Part shown: positions 1 to 7,180 of the stretch, in pieces
Numbering within the stretch: position 1 is the first letter of the stretch
How the letters are laid out: each line of letters begins with the position of its first letter
Origin: an uncultured Collinsella sp.
GTDB taxonomy: Bacteria > Actinomycetota > Coriobacteriia > Coriobacteriales > Coriobacteriaceae
DNA: 17,737 bases
Assembly: GCA_958403395.1 (NCBI GenBank)
Contig: CATXXF010000038.1
Span: 1-17,737, forward strand
Reading direction: 5' to 3'
Position numbers and translations under genes: made by a program
The notes under the pieces: generated by a model
What the model was told of the DNA's origin: nothing
The model's database searches: none
What the model saw: the letters and a program-made list of their open reading frames with translations, nothing else

Positions 1-173
1 TTATCGTCCCAAATCGGAAAAATGCTATATGTCAATTTTGGTCTAACAGAGCCTTTTGTTTTGCTCGGGTGGATGGCAATGCGCGGTAATCATGAGGAGT
101 GAGGCGTCACTGCCCTGCAGGCCGCTCAAAATTATTGGGGGAGGGGTTAATAATTATTCCCTCTAGACCAAAG

Positions 174-189
174 GACATAAAGAGATGTC
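174..189. promoter_or_regulatory. Inverted repeat GACAT-N6-ATGTC, possible protein-binding site
   Basis: Perfect 5-bp arms with a 6-base spacer. The right arm runs straight into the second copy of the ATGTCAATTTTG direct repeat. The symmetry suits a dimeric DNA-binding protein, but the site lies about 200 bases upstream of the next start codon and its role is a guess. Confidence 0.3.
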
Positions 190-310
190 AATTTTGTTGG
201 CAAACGAATGACGATTAGCTGCGAGCTAGCTACCAGCGTAAATAATCGATAAAGAAATGTCGTAAATAGGTGTCAAATGCCCAGATAACGCCGCGTCTAT
301 TTTAATTAAC

Positions 311-340
311 TACTTTGAGCAAACAGCAAAATGCTACTAT
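311..340 (+). promoter_or_regulatory. Candidate extended -10 promoter of the HTH gene
   Basis: TACTTT at 311-316 is separated by 18 bases from TACTAT at 335-340, which is preceded by TGC to give an extended -10 (TGCTACTAT). Transcription would begin near 347 and leave a leader of roughly 40 bases before the small HTH gene. The -35 match is poor, so the extended -10 carries most of the support. Confidence 0.4.
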
Positions 341-384
341 CTAGCGTGCACGTAAGAAAGCAGATTAACGGTTAAGGCTAAGAA

Positions 385-789
385 GTGGCAGGTATGTCGG
401 AAGCAACTAGGATTCGCACGCATGCGCCTGAGGTTAGGCAGCGCGCCGTCGAGATCCTCCAAGAAGGGGTCGGTCATCGCGCCCTCGCCGCAAAGTTTGG
501 CATTCCCCAGGCCACGGCTCGCCAGTGGGCCCGCGCATATGCCGTGGGCGGTGCCGACGCCGTTCTCAACGCCGGTTCGCACCATCACACCTATTCGTAC
601 GACGTAAAGCTCGCCGTGGTTAAGGATCGCCTGGAAAACGGCCTGACGGTTCGCGAGGCCATGATCAAGCACAAGATTCCTAGCGAGTCTTCGGTCAAGG
701 CTTGGTGCCGCCAGTACCGCGATGGCGGCGCCGATGCGCTTATCGATAAGCCGCGCGGTCGCAAGCCGCGCGTTAAGCAGGCAGAGTAG
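385..789 (+). CDS. Small protein with two tandem helix-turn-helix repeats (IS3 OrfA-like)
   Basis: A 134-residue basic protein, probably a DNA-binding regulator or a domesticated or residual transposase OrfA. It consists of two similar halves. Residues 15-61 and 72-120 each contain a helix-turn-helix, a conserved Trp (W48, W107), an Arg/Tyr-rich recognition helix and the tag GGADA (55-59, 114-118). A basic tail, PRGRKPR (123-129), follows. This pattern is typical of the HTH part of IS3-family OrfA, but no integrase (DDE) frame follows and no terminal inverted repeats are seen, so it is not an intact insertion sequence. The GTG at 385 (AAGG at 374-377) and the ATG at 394 are both possible starts, and neither has a strong ribosome-binding site. 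It is transcribed alone, ending at the terminator at 798-820. The DNA target is unknown. Confidence 0.75.
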   Translation: MAGMSEATRIRTHAPEVRQRAVEILQEGVGHRALAAKFGIPQATARQWARAYAVGGADAVLNAGSHHHTYSYDVKLAVVKDRLENGLTVREAMIKHKIPSESSVKAWCRQYRDGGADALIDKPRGRKPRVKQAE

Positions 790-797
790 CAAGAGGG

Positions 798-820
798 TGC
801 GCCCACAGGGGCGCATTTTT
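798..820 (+). terminator. Intrinsic terminator after the HTH gene
   Basis: TGCGCCC (798-804) pairs with GGGCGCA (809-815) around a 4-base loop and is followed by TTTTT (816-820). It lies 9 bases after the stop codon and separates the HTH gene from the hydrogenase operon. Confidence 0.85.
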
Positions 821-965
821 CTTGCCGCGCCACTGCTCCAAAGCGGACGTGCCCTTGCCCTGTACGCCTAAAACTCCCCAGTTGACCGAAAACCTGCCGC
901 CGTTACTCCTCGATTGAGCTATAACGTTAAACAATTGCAGCGTTTTTGCATGGGGGAGTGATGGT

Positions 966-3848
966 ATGACGCTACTGTATTTCCTTACCCTGTTTCCGCT
1001 GGTACCGGCGCTGGGCATGCTGCTCGCTCGCGGTGACCGCGCCCGCGATGCGGTGGGGCTTGTAGGCTCCGGCATCATTATGGCGGTGACAGTTGTAGTC
1101 TCCGTCATGTTTTTTGGCTCGGGTCCGCAGAGCTTTGAGGTTGCCCCCGGTACCTCGCATGTGCTCTCGATCATCAGCTCCACCATCGATGTCATCCTGT
1201 GCGCCGTCATCCTGTACAACGCATACAAATATAGGAACGCGCTCACCACGGTGCTCGGCATAGTCCAGCTGGTGGGCTCGCTCGCCTTTGCAGCCATGAC
1301 GTTGCCCGCGGCCGAAGCCGTCACCGCAACGCCGCTCTACCTGGACTACATGAGCGTGATCATGGTCCTCGCCGTCGGCATCGTCGGCAGCCTAATCTGC
1401 GTGTATGCCCTGGGCTACATGAAGGACTTCCAAGCGCACGACGAGCACGAGGCCGCGCTGCGCGGGCAGACCGCGCCCGACCGTCGCCCGCAGTTCCTGG
1501 CGCTTATGTTCCTGTTCCTCTCGGCCATGTTCGTCATCGTGACGAGCGATAACCTTGAGTGGTTGTTCTGCGGCTGGGAAATCACCACCGTGTGCTCGTT
1601 CCTTATGATTGGCTACACGCGCACGCCCGAGGCCATCAAGAACGCCTTCACCCAGATCATCCTCAACATGCTGGGCGGTATCGCGTTTTTGGCCGGACTC
1701 ATGTACCTGCACGTTAACGGCATGCCGCTGACCATCTCGGGCATGATTGAGCTTTCCGGCGCCGGCACCGCACAATCCGCGCTGCTGGTGATGCCGGTCA
1801 TCCTGCTGTCGCTCGCCGCACTCACCAAGGCCGCACAGATGCCGTTCCATACCTGGCTGTTGGGTGCCATGGTTGCCCCCACTCCCACGAGCGCCCTGCT
1901 GCACTCGTCAACCATGGTCAAAGCCGGCGTGTTCCTGATGGTCAAGCTGAGCCCGCTCTATGCCATCTATCCCGTGACCGGCTTTATGGTTACGAGTGTG
2001 GGTGCCATCACGTTTTTGCTCGCCGCTCTCATGGCTATCTCGCAGAGCAATGCCAAGCGCGTGCTCGCGTTCTCCACCATTTCCAACTTGGGTCTCATCA
2101 GTGCCTGCCTGGGTGTCGGCGCGCCCGAGGCCGTATGGGCGGCCATCTTCCTGATCCTGTTCCATACGGTGGCAAAGTCGCTGCTGTTCCTGTGCGTGGG
2201 CACGGCCGAGCATCATATCGGCAGCCGCAATATCGAGGACATGGACGGCATGTTCAGCCGCATGCCTCACCTGACGCGTCTGATGATGCTGGGCATCATG
2301 GGCATGTTTGTGGCGCCGTTTGGCATGCTCGTGTCCAAGTGGGGTGCCCTGGTGGCGTTTGCGCAGACCGGCAACGTGCTCATGATCATGGTGCTTGCCT
2401 TTGGCTCGGCCGCGACGTTTTACTTCTGGGGCAAATGGCTTGCCAAGCTTTCGGGCGTCGACCCCACGGCTCAAAACGTTGAGGTCAATGTCCATAAGAC
2501 CGAATGGATGGCGCTCAACACTATCGCCGCGCTGCTGATTCTGTGCTGCGTGGCGTTCCCGGTTATCTCGAGCGGTCTGGTGTCGCCTTACTTGGCCATG
2601 GTGTTTGGCCGCGTGCCGTACGTTATTGGCAAGGACGCCATGTATCTGATGGTGGTTATCGTGGCGTTTATCGCCGTGGTGCTGCTGACGTCATTCCGCG
2701 TGAGCAATAAGCCGCACGTCAACGTGTACCTTTCGGGCGTGGGAACCGACAAATATCGCCATTTCCGCGGCTCGATGGGACACGAGGTGAAGGCCGAAAA
2801 GCGCAATTGGTACTCGGAGGACGCTCTTGGCGAGAAGCGTATTGGCCCCGCGGGTAGCGTCGTGTGCTGCAGCATTATCTTGTTTGCGCTGCTGTGCTGC
2901 GCGTGGATTGGGCCCGAGCGGCTTGCCATGAGCGCGCCCTCGGTGCTGCGCGGCAAGTATTTTGAAGGTTCGGGCGTCGTGGGCATTTTTATTGGCACCG
3001 TGGCGTTTGCCTTGCTGGCGCCGCTTGTGGGCGGCCTGATCGACGGTCTTGATCGTAAGCTTTCGGCTCGCATGCAGGGACGCGTGGGCCCGCGCCTGCT
3101 GCAGCCCTTCTACGACGTTGCCAAGCTGCTGCGCAAGGCCCCTGCCAGCGTAAACACCATGGACGATACCTATATGGCGTGCGCGCTCATCTTTACCGTC
3201 GTGGGCGGCGGCATCTTTGTGTCGGGCTCCAACACGCTGCTGTGCGCCTTTATGGTGACGCTCGCCGCGATCTTTGTGGTGCTGGCGTCCGCCTCGACAC
3301 AAAGCCCGTTTGCCCAGGTTGGCGCCGACCGCGAGCTGCTGCAGGTTATGAGTTACGAGCCCGCCGTTCTGCTGATGAGCGTGGGCCTGTACCTTGCCAC
3401 CGACAGCTTTGACTCCATCGCCGTGACGGGGCAGTCAGCCCCCATCATCGTGTACAGCGCGCCCATCTTCCTCGCGCTGCTCGCGGTGCTTACCATCAAG
3501 CTGCGCAAGTCGCCGTTTGACCTTTCGTATTCGCATCACGCGCATCAGGAGATCGTCCAGGGCGTCGCCACCGAGATGAGCGGCGGTACGCTGGCCAAGA
3601 TGACCCTTATGCACTGGTGCGAGACCGTGCTGTTTTTGATGTGGGTGGGCATGTTCTTTGTTTGGGACAACCCGGTGAGCTGGGTGGTCGCCCTGGTCGT
3701 GATGGCCGCGACGTACTTTGTCGAGGTCCTGATCGACAACACCTTCGCGCGCAGCACCTGGCGCAGCTGCTTTAAGCTCGGATGGGGCGTGGCGCTGGTG
3801 TTTGGCCTGCTCAACCTTATGCCCATCCTCGTCGACGTGTTTATTTAG
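966..3848 (+). CDS. Fused Ech-type hydrogenase membrane subunit (EchA-like antiporter domain + EchB/NuoH-like domain)
   Basis: A 960-residue polytopic membrane protein forming the ion-pumping arm of the group 4 [NiFe] hydrogenase. Residues about 1-650 are a proton-conducting (NuoL/MrpD/EchA/HyfB-type) domain. K288 lies in a KAAQMPFHTWL motif, the conserved lysine region of the translocation channel. Residues about 655-960 are a NuoH/HycD/EchB-type domain with QGRVGPRLLQP (704-714), D717 and K720, and RELLQVMSYEP (789-799), the region that contacts the peripheral arm. In the families I know, EchA and EchB (or HyfB and HycD) are separate proteins of about 600 and 300 residues. Here there is no stop between them; the junction is near M655 (nucleotide 2928). 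The start is ATG at 966 with GGGGGAG (952-958) seven bases upstream. This is the first gene of the operon, and its stop overlaps the Shine-Dalgarno sequence of the next gene. Confidence 0.92.
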   Translation: MTLLYFLTLFPLVPALGMLLARGDRARDAVGLVGSGIIMAVTVVVSVMFFGSGPQSFEVAPGTSHVLSIISSTIDVILCAVILYNAYKYRNALTTVLGIVQLVGSLAFAAMTLPAAEAVTATPLYLDYMSVIMVLAVGIVGSLICVYALGYMKDFQAHDEHEAALRGQTAPDRRPQFLALMFLFLSAMFVIVTSDNLEWLFCGWEITTVCSFLMIGYTRTPEAIKNAFTQIILNMLGGIAFLAGLMYLHVNGMPLTISGMIELSGAGTAQSALLVMPVILLSLAALTKAAQMPFHTWLLGAMVAPTPTSALLHSSTMVKAGVFLMVKLSPLYAIYPVTGFMVTSVGAITFLLAALMAISQSNAKRVLAFSTISNLGLISACLGVGAPEAVWAAIFLILFHTVAKSLLFLCVGTAEHHIGSRNIEDMDGMFSRMPHLTRLMMLGIMGMFVAPFGMLVSKWGALVAFAQTGNVLMIMVLAFGSAATFYFWGKWLAKLSGVDPTAQNVEVNVHKTEWMALNTIAALLILCCVAFPVISSGLVSPYLAMVFGRVPYVIGKDAMYLMVVIVAFIAVVLLTSFRVSNKPHVNVYLSGVGTDKYRHFRGSMGHEVKAEKRNWYSEDALGEKRIGPAGSVVCCSIILFALLCCAWIGPERLAMSAPSVLRGKYFEGSGVVGIFIGTVAFALLAPLVGGLIDGLDRKLSARMQGRVGPRLLQPFYDVAKLLRKAPASVNTMDDTYMACALIFTVVGGGIFVSGSNTLLCAFMVTLAAIFVVLASASTQSPFAQVGADRELLQVMSYEPAVLLMSVGLYLATDSFDSIAVTGQSAPIIVYSAPIFLALLAVLTIKLRKSPFDLSYSHHAHQEIVQGVATEMSGGTLAKMTLMHWCETVLFLMWVGMFFVWDNPVSWVVALVVMAATYFVEVLIDNTFARSTWRSCFKLGWGVALVFGLLNLMPILVDVFI

Positions 3849-3860
3849 GAGGCGGCATCC

Positions 3861-4478
3861 ATGGATCATAAAATGTCGCGCTCGCCGTGGGTTATTCATT
3901 ACGACGGCTCGAGCTGCAACGGATGCGATATTGAGGTGCTGGCCTCGCTCACGCCGCTGTTCGATGCGGAGCGCTTTGGCGTGGTCAATACCGGCAACCC
4001 CAAGCATGCGGATATCTTTTTGGTGACGGGTTCGGTCAACGCGCAGAACCTGCCCGTCGTGCGCCAGATCTACAACCAGATGCTCGAGCCCAAGTGCGTG
4101 GTGGCGTGCGGAATTTGCGCGTGTTCGGGCGGCGTATTCCGCGATGCCTATAACGTGATCGGCGGCGTGGACCGCGCGATTCCCGTGGACGTGTACGCGC
4201 CCGGGTGCGCCATTCGCCCCGAGACCGTAATCGATGCCATTGTGGAGGCGTGCGGCATCCTGGACCAGAAGGAGGCCGTGATGCGTGCTGGCGGTGACCC
4301 GCTCACCGTGGGCGGTGCCGCAACCTGGGACGGTGGCGTTGAGCTGGGCGAGGACGGGTTTGTGGCTGCGGGGGCCGGGGCTGACGGTGCCGGTGACGCG
4401 CCTGCCGAGAAGCCCGCCGCGCCCGCCGCTGGCGACGCACCTGCTGAGACGCCCGTCGCTGCAAAGGAGGCCGAGTAA
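3861..4478 (+). CDS. echC: Ech-type [NiFe] hydrogenase small subunit with acidic C-terminal tail
   Basis: 205 residues. The first ~140 belong to the NuoB/HycG/EchC family, which binds the [4Fe-4S] cluster next to the NiFe site and passes it electrons. Likely cluster ligands are C19 and C22 (SSCNGCDIE), C86 (in ACGICACSGG) and C116 (YAPGCAIRPE). The CxxC spacing is that of hydrogenases rather than the CC pair of complex I NuoB. From about residue 143 the protein continues as an Ala/Pro/Gly tail with many Asp and Glu and very few Lys, which is not part of the family fold. AGGAGGC (3847-3853) precedes the ATG. The last base of the TAA stop is the first base of the next ATG, so the two genes are translationally coupled. 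The protein should sit on the cytoplasmic face, bound to the large subunit and to the NuoH-like domain. Confidence 0.92.
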   Translation: MDHKMSRSPWVIHYDGSSCNGCDIEVLASLTPLFDAERFGVVNTGNPKHADIFLVTGSVNAQNLPVVRQIYNQMLEPKCVVACGICACSGGVFRDAYNVIGGVDRAIPVDVYAPGCAIRPETVIDAIVEACGILDQKEAVMRAGGDPLTVGGAATWDGGVELGEDGFVAAGAGADGAGDAPAEKPAAPAAGDAPAETPVAAKEAE

Positions 4479-5179
4479 TGCAAAAGGCAATCTATACCAC
4501 CGTCGGGATCGACGAGCTCCTGTCGCATGTCCAGGCGCTCAAGGGCGTCGGCGCGCGCTTTGTGCAAATGCACGCCGAGCGCTGTGTGGACGACGGATCG
4601 TATCGCCTGGTCTATACGTTTATCAACGTTCGTGCTGCTCAGGAGCGGATCGCTCAGGACGGCAGCTATGCGATTGAGAACCTGGTGGTTGAGGGCATCG
4701 ACCAGTGCCAGGAGATTCCGTCCATCAGCTCGTATTACCCCGCGGTGTTCCCGTTTGAAAATGAGGCCCACGACCTATTTGGACTTGCCATCACCGACAT
4801 GCAGCTCGACTTTAAGGGCTTTTTCTACCAGGTCTCGACTGCCGAACCCATGAGCGTTATCACGCCCGAGGTGAAGGCTGCGCGCGAGAAGGCCATGAAG
4901 GTCCGTGCCGCTGCCGAGGCCAAGGCGCGCAAGGCTGCGGCCGAGAAGGCCGCCGCTGCCGCGGCCGCTGCGGGGGAGGGTGCTGCGGGTGCTACTGTCG
5001 CTCAGCCCGCTGCGGCTGCCGGCTCCGATGCTCAGCACGATGAAGCTGCCGCCAAGGCCGCGCTCAAAGCCGCCGAGCTGGAAGCAAAGCTCGCCGCCAT
5101 GGATCCCGAGAAAGCGGCCAAGGTCCGCGCGGCGCTTGCCGCCAAGGCCGCCCGCGACAAGCAGAAAAAGGAGGCGTAA
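4478..5179 (+). CDS. echD: Ech-type hydrogenase NuoC-like (30 kDa) subunit with Ala/Lys-rich tail
   Basis: 233 residues. The first ~128 match the complex I 30 kDa/EchD family, with the signature region YYPAVFPFENEAHDLFGL (residues about 86-103) in place of the usual ERExxDxFG. It is a structural subunit of the peripheral arm with no cofactor ligands of its own. From about residue 131 there is a low-complexity, highly helical tail of about 100 residues, rich in Ala, Lys, Arg and Glu with net positive charge, including a run of eight or more alanines. Plain EchD proteins are about half this length. The tail could be a long single helix that docks on the neighbouring small subunit, whose own tail is acidic; that is inference. 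AAAGGAGG (4463-4470) gives good spacing to the ATG, which overlaps the previous stop by one base. Confidence 0.85.
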   Translation: MQKAIYTTVGIDELLSHVQALKGVGARFVQMHAERCVDDGSYRLVYTFINVRAAQERIAQDGSYAIENLVVEGIDQCQEIPSISSYYPAVFPFENEAHDLFGLAITDMQLDFKGFFYQVSTAEPMSVITPEVKAAREKAMKVRAAAEAKARKAAAEKAAAAAAAAGEGAAGATVAQPAAAAGSDAQHDEAAAKAALKAAELEAKLAAMDPEKAAKVRAALAAKAARDKQKKEA

Positions 5180-5184
5180 GGTCC

Positions 5185-6273
5185 ATGGCACATCGCTCCG
5201 TTATTCCGTTTGGCCCGCAGCACCCGGTGCTGCCCGAGCCGCTTCATCTGGACCTGGTGATCGAGGACGACCGCGTCATCGAGGCAATTCCGCAGATCGG
5301 CTTTGTGCACCGCGGACTCGAGAAGCTCACCGAAAAGCGCGATATGCATCAGTTTGGTTACATCGCTGAGCGCATCTGCGGCATCTGCGCCGTGGGCCAC
5401 AGCTGCGGCTATGCCAGCGCCTGCGAGCGCATGCTCGACATCGAGGTGCCCGGCCGCGTGCAGTATATCCGCACCATTTTGCACGAGCTTTCGCGCATTC
5501 ACTCACACCTGCTGTGGCTGGGCCTGCTCGCCGATGCCTTTGGCTTCGAGGCGCTGTTCTATCGCTCGTGGACCCTGCGCGAGCAGATTCTCAAGATTTT
5601 TGAGAGCACCTGCGGCGGCCGCGTGATCCTTTCGATTAACGAGATCGGCGGCCTTAAGCACGATATCGAGGACTCCGAGCTGGCCGGCATTGTCCAGACG
5701 CTTGACGCCATGCGCCCCGACTACGAGGCCCTGGTGCATACGTTTTTGGACGACAATAGCTGCGGCGAGCGCCTGCATGGCGTGGGCGTGATTAGCAAGA
5801 AGGAAGCGCTTAATCTGTCGATGGTCGGCCCGTTCGGTCGCGCCTCGGGCGTGGATTACGACGTGCGCATGTTCGGCGACGGCGCCTATGCGGACCTGGC
5901 CGCGTTTGAGCCTATCGTTGCTAGCGATGGCGACTGCTATGCCCGCTGCCAGGTGCGTTGTGCCGAGGTCACGCAGGCCATGGACATCATCAAGGAGCTT
6001 GTGGGCAAGATTCCGCACGACGGCATCGGCGGGCGCACCAAGCTCACGCCGGCCGACGGCGCGCGTGGCGAGGTTGTGATTGAGCAGCCGCGCGGCGAGG
6101 CGTATTACTATGTGCGCGGTAACGGCACCAAGAACCTGGACCGTTTTCGCGTGCGTACGCCGACGTCGCAGAACCTGGCGGGTCTGACGCATGCGCTGCA
6201 GGGCGTGCTCCTTGCCAACGTGCCCATGATTATCCTGACCATCGACCCCTGCATTAGCTGCACGGAAAGGTAG
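5185..6273 (+). CDS. echE: Ech-type [NiFe] hydrogenase large (catalytic) subunit
   Basis: A 362-residue catalytic subunit that holds the NiFe(CN)2CO centre and reduces protons or oxidises H2. Both active-site motifs are intact: RICGICAVGHS (C65 and C68) near the N-terminus and DPCISCTER (C356 and C359) at the C-terminus. This rules out the complex I homologue NuoD, which lacks these four cysteines. The N-terminal PFGPQHPVLPEP and the HRGLEKLTEKR segment are typical of group 4. The protein ends exactly at the Arg after the second CxxC motif. In E. coli HycE, that Arg is where the maturation protease cuts, so this subunit appears to be made without a C-terminal extension. The 30 kDa domain is a separate gene here, whereas in HycE it is fused. 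AAGGAGG (5168-5174) precedes the ATG, with a 5-base intergenic gap. Confidence 0.95.
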   Translation: MAHRSVIPFGPQHPVLPEPLHLDLVIEDDRVIEAIPQIGFVHRGLEKLTEKRDMHQFGYIAERICGICAVGHSCGYASACERMLDIEVPGRVQYIRTILHELSRIHSHLLWLGLLADAFGFEALFYRSWTLREQILKIFESTCGGRVILSINEIGGLKHDIEDSELAGIVQTLDAMRPDYEALVHTFLDDNSCGERLHGVGVISKKEALNLSMVGPFGRASGVDYDVRMFGDGAYADLAAFEPIVASDGDCYARCQVRCAEVTQAMDIIKELVGKIPHDGIGGRTKLTPADGARGEVVIEQPRGEAYYYVRGNGTKNLDRFRVRTPTSQNLAGLTHALQGVLLANVPMIILTIDPCISCTER

Positions 6274-6280
6274 GCGCGGC

Positions 6281-6622
6281 ATGAGTTTACTGACATTTGC
6301 CAAGACGGCCTTGGGTTCTATGGTCAAGCAGCCGGTCACGGTGTGCTATCCGCAGGAGAAGCTGACGGCGCCCGAGCGCCTGCGCGGGCATATCGTCAAT
6401 GACATGGACGTGTGCATCTGCTGCGGCATGTGCGCGCGGCGTTGCCCGGCGGGCGCGCTCGCGGTCGATCGCAAAGGCGGCACCTGGTCGATCGACCCGT
6501 ACGCCTGCGTGGTGTGCGGCGAGTGCATCGAGAGCTGCCCCAAGCACTGTCTGAGCATGGACACCGCCCGCACTCCAGTTGCGGCGAACAAGACTCCCAC
6601 GGTAGAAACCAAACCGGAATAA
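6281..6622 (+). CDS. echF: Ech-type hydrogenase 2x[4Fe-4S] ferredoxin-like subunit
   Basis: A 113-residue NuoI/HycF/EchF-type iron-sulfur protein, the likely entry point for electrons from soluble ferredoxin. It has two ferredoxin motifs of the form CxxCxxCxxxCP: C45, C48, C51, C55 and C76, C79, C82, C86. An extra C47 sits inside the first motif (CICCGMC). The N-terminal ~40 residues link it to the small subunit. The last ~20 residues are Thr/Pro/Lys-rich and probably disordered. It is the last gene of the hydrogenase operon, 7 bases after the large subunit gene, with only a weak Shine-Dalgarno, which suggests translation coupled to the gene before it. Confidence 0.92.
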   Translation: MSLLTFAKTALGSMVKQPVTVCYPQEKLTAPERLRGHIVNDMDVCICCGMCARRCPAGALAVDRKGGTWSIDPYACVVCGECIESCPKHCLSMDTARTPVAANKTPTVETKPE

Positions 6623-6654
6623 CTCTGGACTGGGGCTGGTATAGCGCTGGGATA

Positions 6655-6686
6655 GGGCCGGTGGGGCAAAACTGCCCCACCGGCCC
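6655..6686 (+). terminator. Perfect 14-bp inverted repeat after the hydrogenase operon
   Basis: GGGCCGGTGGGGCA (6655-6668) pairs perfectly with TGCCCCACCGGCCC (6673-6686) around a 4-base AAAC loop, 33 bases after the last hydrogenase stop. The position and stability suit a transcription terminator or an RNA 3' end barrier. No T-tract follows on the plus strand, so it is not a textbook intrinsic terminator. Confidence 0.5.
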
Positions 6687-6714
6687 CGCGCTTAAACGCG
6701 CGGTTGTACCGCCA

Positions 6715-6835
6715 CGAACAAAACCATGCCGGATTACGGGGCTGGATAGCGAACCTCCGACCATACAGAAAATTGCAAAAACAAAACCGCAGGTAGAACG
6801 CCTGTGGTTTTGTTCAAAACGAAGGTATGGTCAGG
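6715..6835. repeat. Non-coding repeat element, copy 1 (head motif plus nested hairpin)
   Basis: The 29-base head (6715-6743) contains CATGCCGGATTACGGGGC and is followed by a nested hairpin. The outer arms are CCGACCATA (6757-6765) and TATGGTCAGG (6826-6835, one bulged base). The inner arms are AACAAAACCGCAGG (6780-6793) and CCTGTGGTTTTGTT (6801-6814), which pair along all 14 positions with one G-U. The element recurs at 6963-7119 and in outline at 17627-17690. There is no coding potential. It is either a structured RNA element or a small mobile repeat. Confidence 0.6.
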
Positions 6836-6962
6836 GGTATCGATTCAAACGTAGTAGATGGGCCGATTTCGTGGCGGGCGCCGTCAGCCGATTCCCACGG
6901 GCGGAAGAAAACGGATCATTTTGGTCCCGCGAGGCTTGCGGAGGCGCTCGTGCAGGGCCACC

Positions 6963-7119
6963 CGAACAAAACTATGTCGGTTTACGGGGCTGAGTCACGA
7001 GCCCTCAACCATGCCGATATCCGTGAAAATAAAACCGCAGGTAGATGAGCTGTCATTTTGCAGAAAATGCGGGTATGGATGAGGGTTCCGACTTTTGCCC
7101 CGTAATCCGGCATAGTTTT
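6963..7119. repeat. Non-coding repeat element, copy 2, with inverted head at its right end
   Basis: The head at 6963-6991 matches the head of copy 1 with three differences over 29 bases. The hairpin arms are CCCTCAACCAT (7002-7012) and ATGGATGAGGG (7075-7085), with one mismatch. The inner AAAACCGCAGGTAGA tract is shared with copy 1, although its pairing partner has decayed. At 7097-7119 the head returns in inverted orientation, so this copy is bounded by 23-bp inverted repeats. The rest of the 6623-7180 gap (6836-6962 and 7120-7180) shows nothing I can name. Confidence 0.6.
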
Positions 7120-7180
7120 GAAATGGCATTAAATCGGTAACAGCAATTTTACTCTGCCGGGGCGGTCAATCTTCGGGCAA

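Larger units (their letters stand above)
1..384. other. AT-rich non-coding leader region
   Basis: No convincing reading frame is present on either strand. The stretch is clearly richer in A and T than the coding DNA to its right. It holds a direct repeat of ATGTCAATTTTG (29-40 and 185-196), a related TGTCAAATG (271-279), the inverted repeat GACAT-N6-ATGTC (174-189) and two overlapping inverted repeats, AATTATT/AATAATT (130-136 with 149-155) and GAGGG/CCCTC (141-145 with 159-163), which could not both be paired at once. This looks like regulatory or mobile-element flank DNA. I cannot tell which gene lies to the left of the window. Confidence 0.6.

Noticed and set aside
385..789. Intact IS3-family insertion sequence
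   Set aside because: There is only the HTH part, no DDE integrase frame, and no terminal inverted repeats or target duplication in view.
3435..4490. 351-codon open frame on the minus strand
   Set aside because: It is the complement of hydrogenase genes with clear family motifs; its His/Arg/Gly-rich translation is typical of GC-rich antisense frames.
966..6622. Operon read as part of respiratory complex I (NuoL, H, B, C, D, I)
   Set aside because: The large subunit keeps both NiFe-binding CxxC motifs (C65/C68 and C356/C359), and the small subunit has hydrogenase-type CxxC ligands, so it is a group 4 hydrogenase.
966..6622. Formate hydrogenlyase assignment
   Set aside because: No formate dehydrogenase or HycB-type subunit is present, and the large subunit lacks the fused 30 kDa domain of HycE. 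Ech-type is the better fit, though a formate link encoded elsewhere cannot be excluded.
6412..6993. 193-codon plus-strand frame running from the ferredoxin gene into the repeat region
   Set aside because: It is out of frame with the ferredoxin motifs, begins inside that gene and reads through hairpin repeats; no ribosome-binding site or domain is seen.
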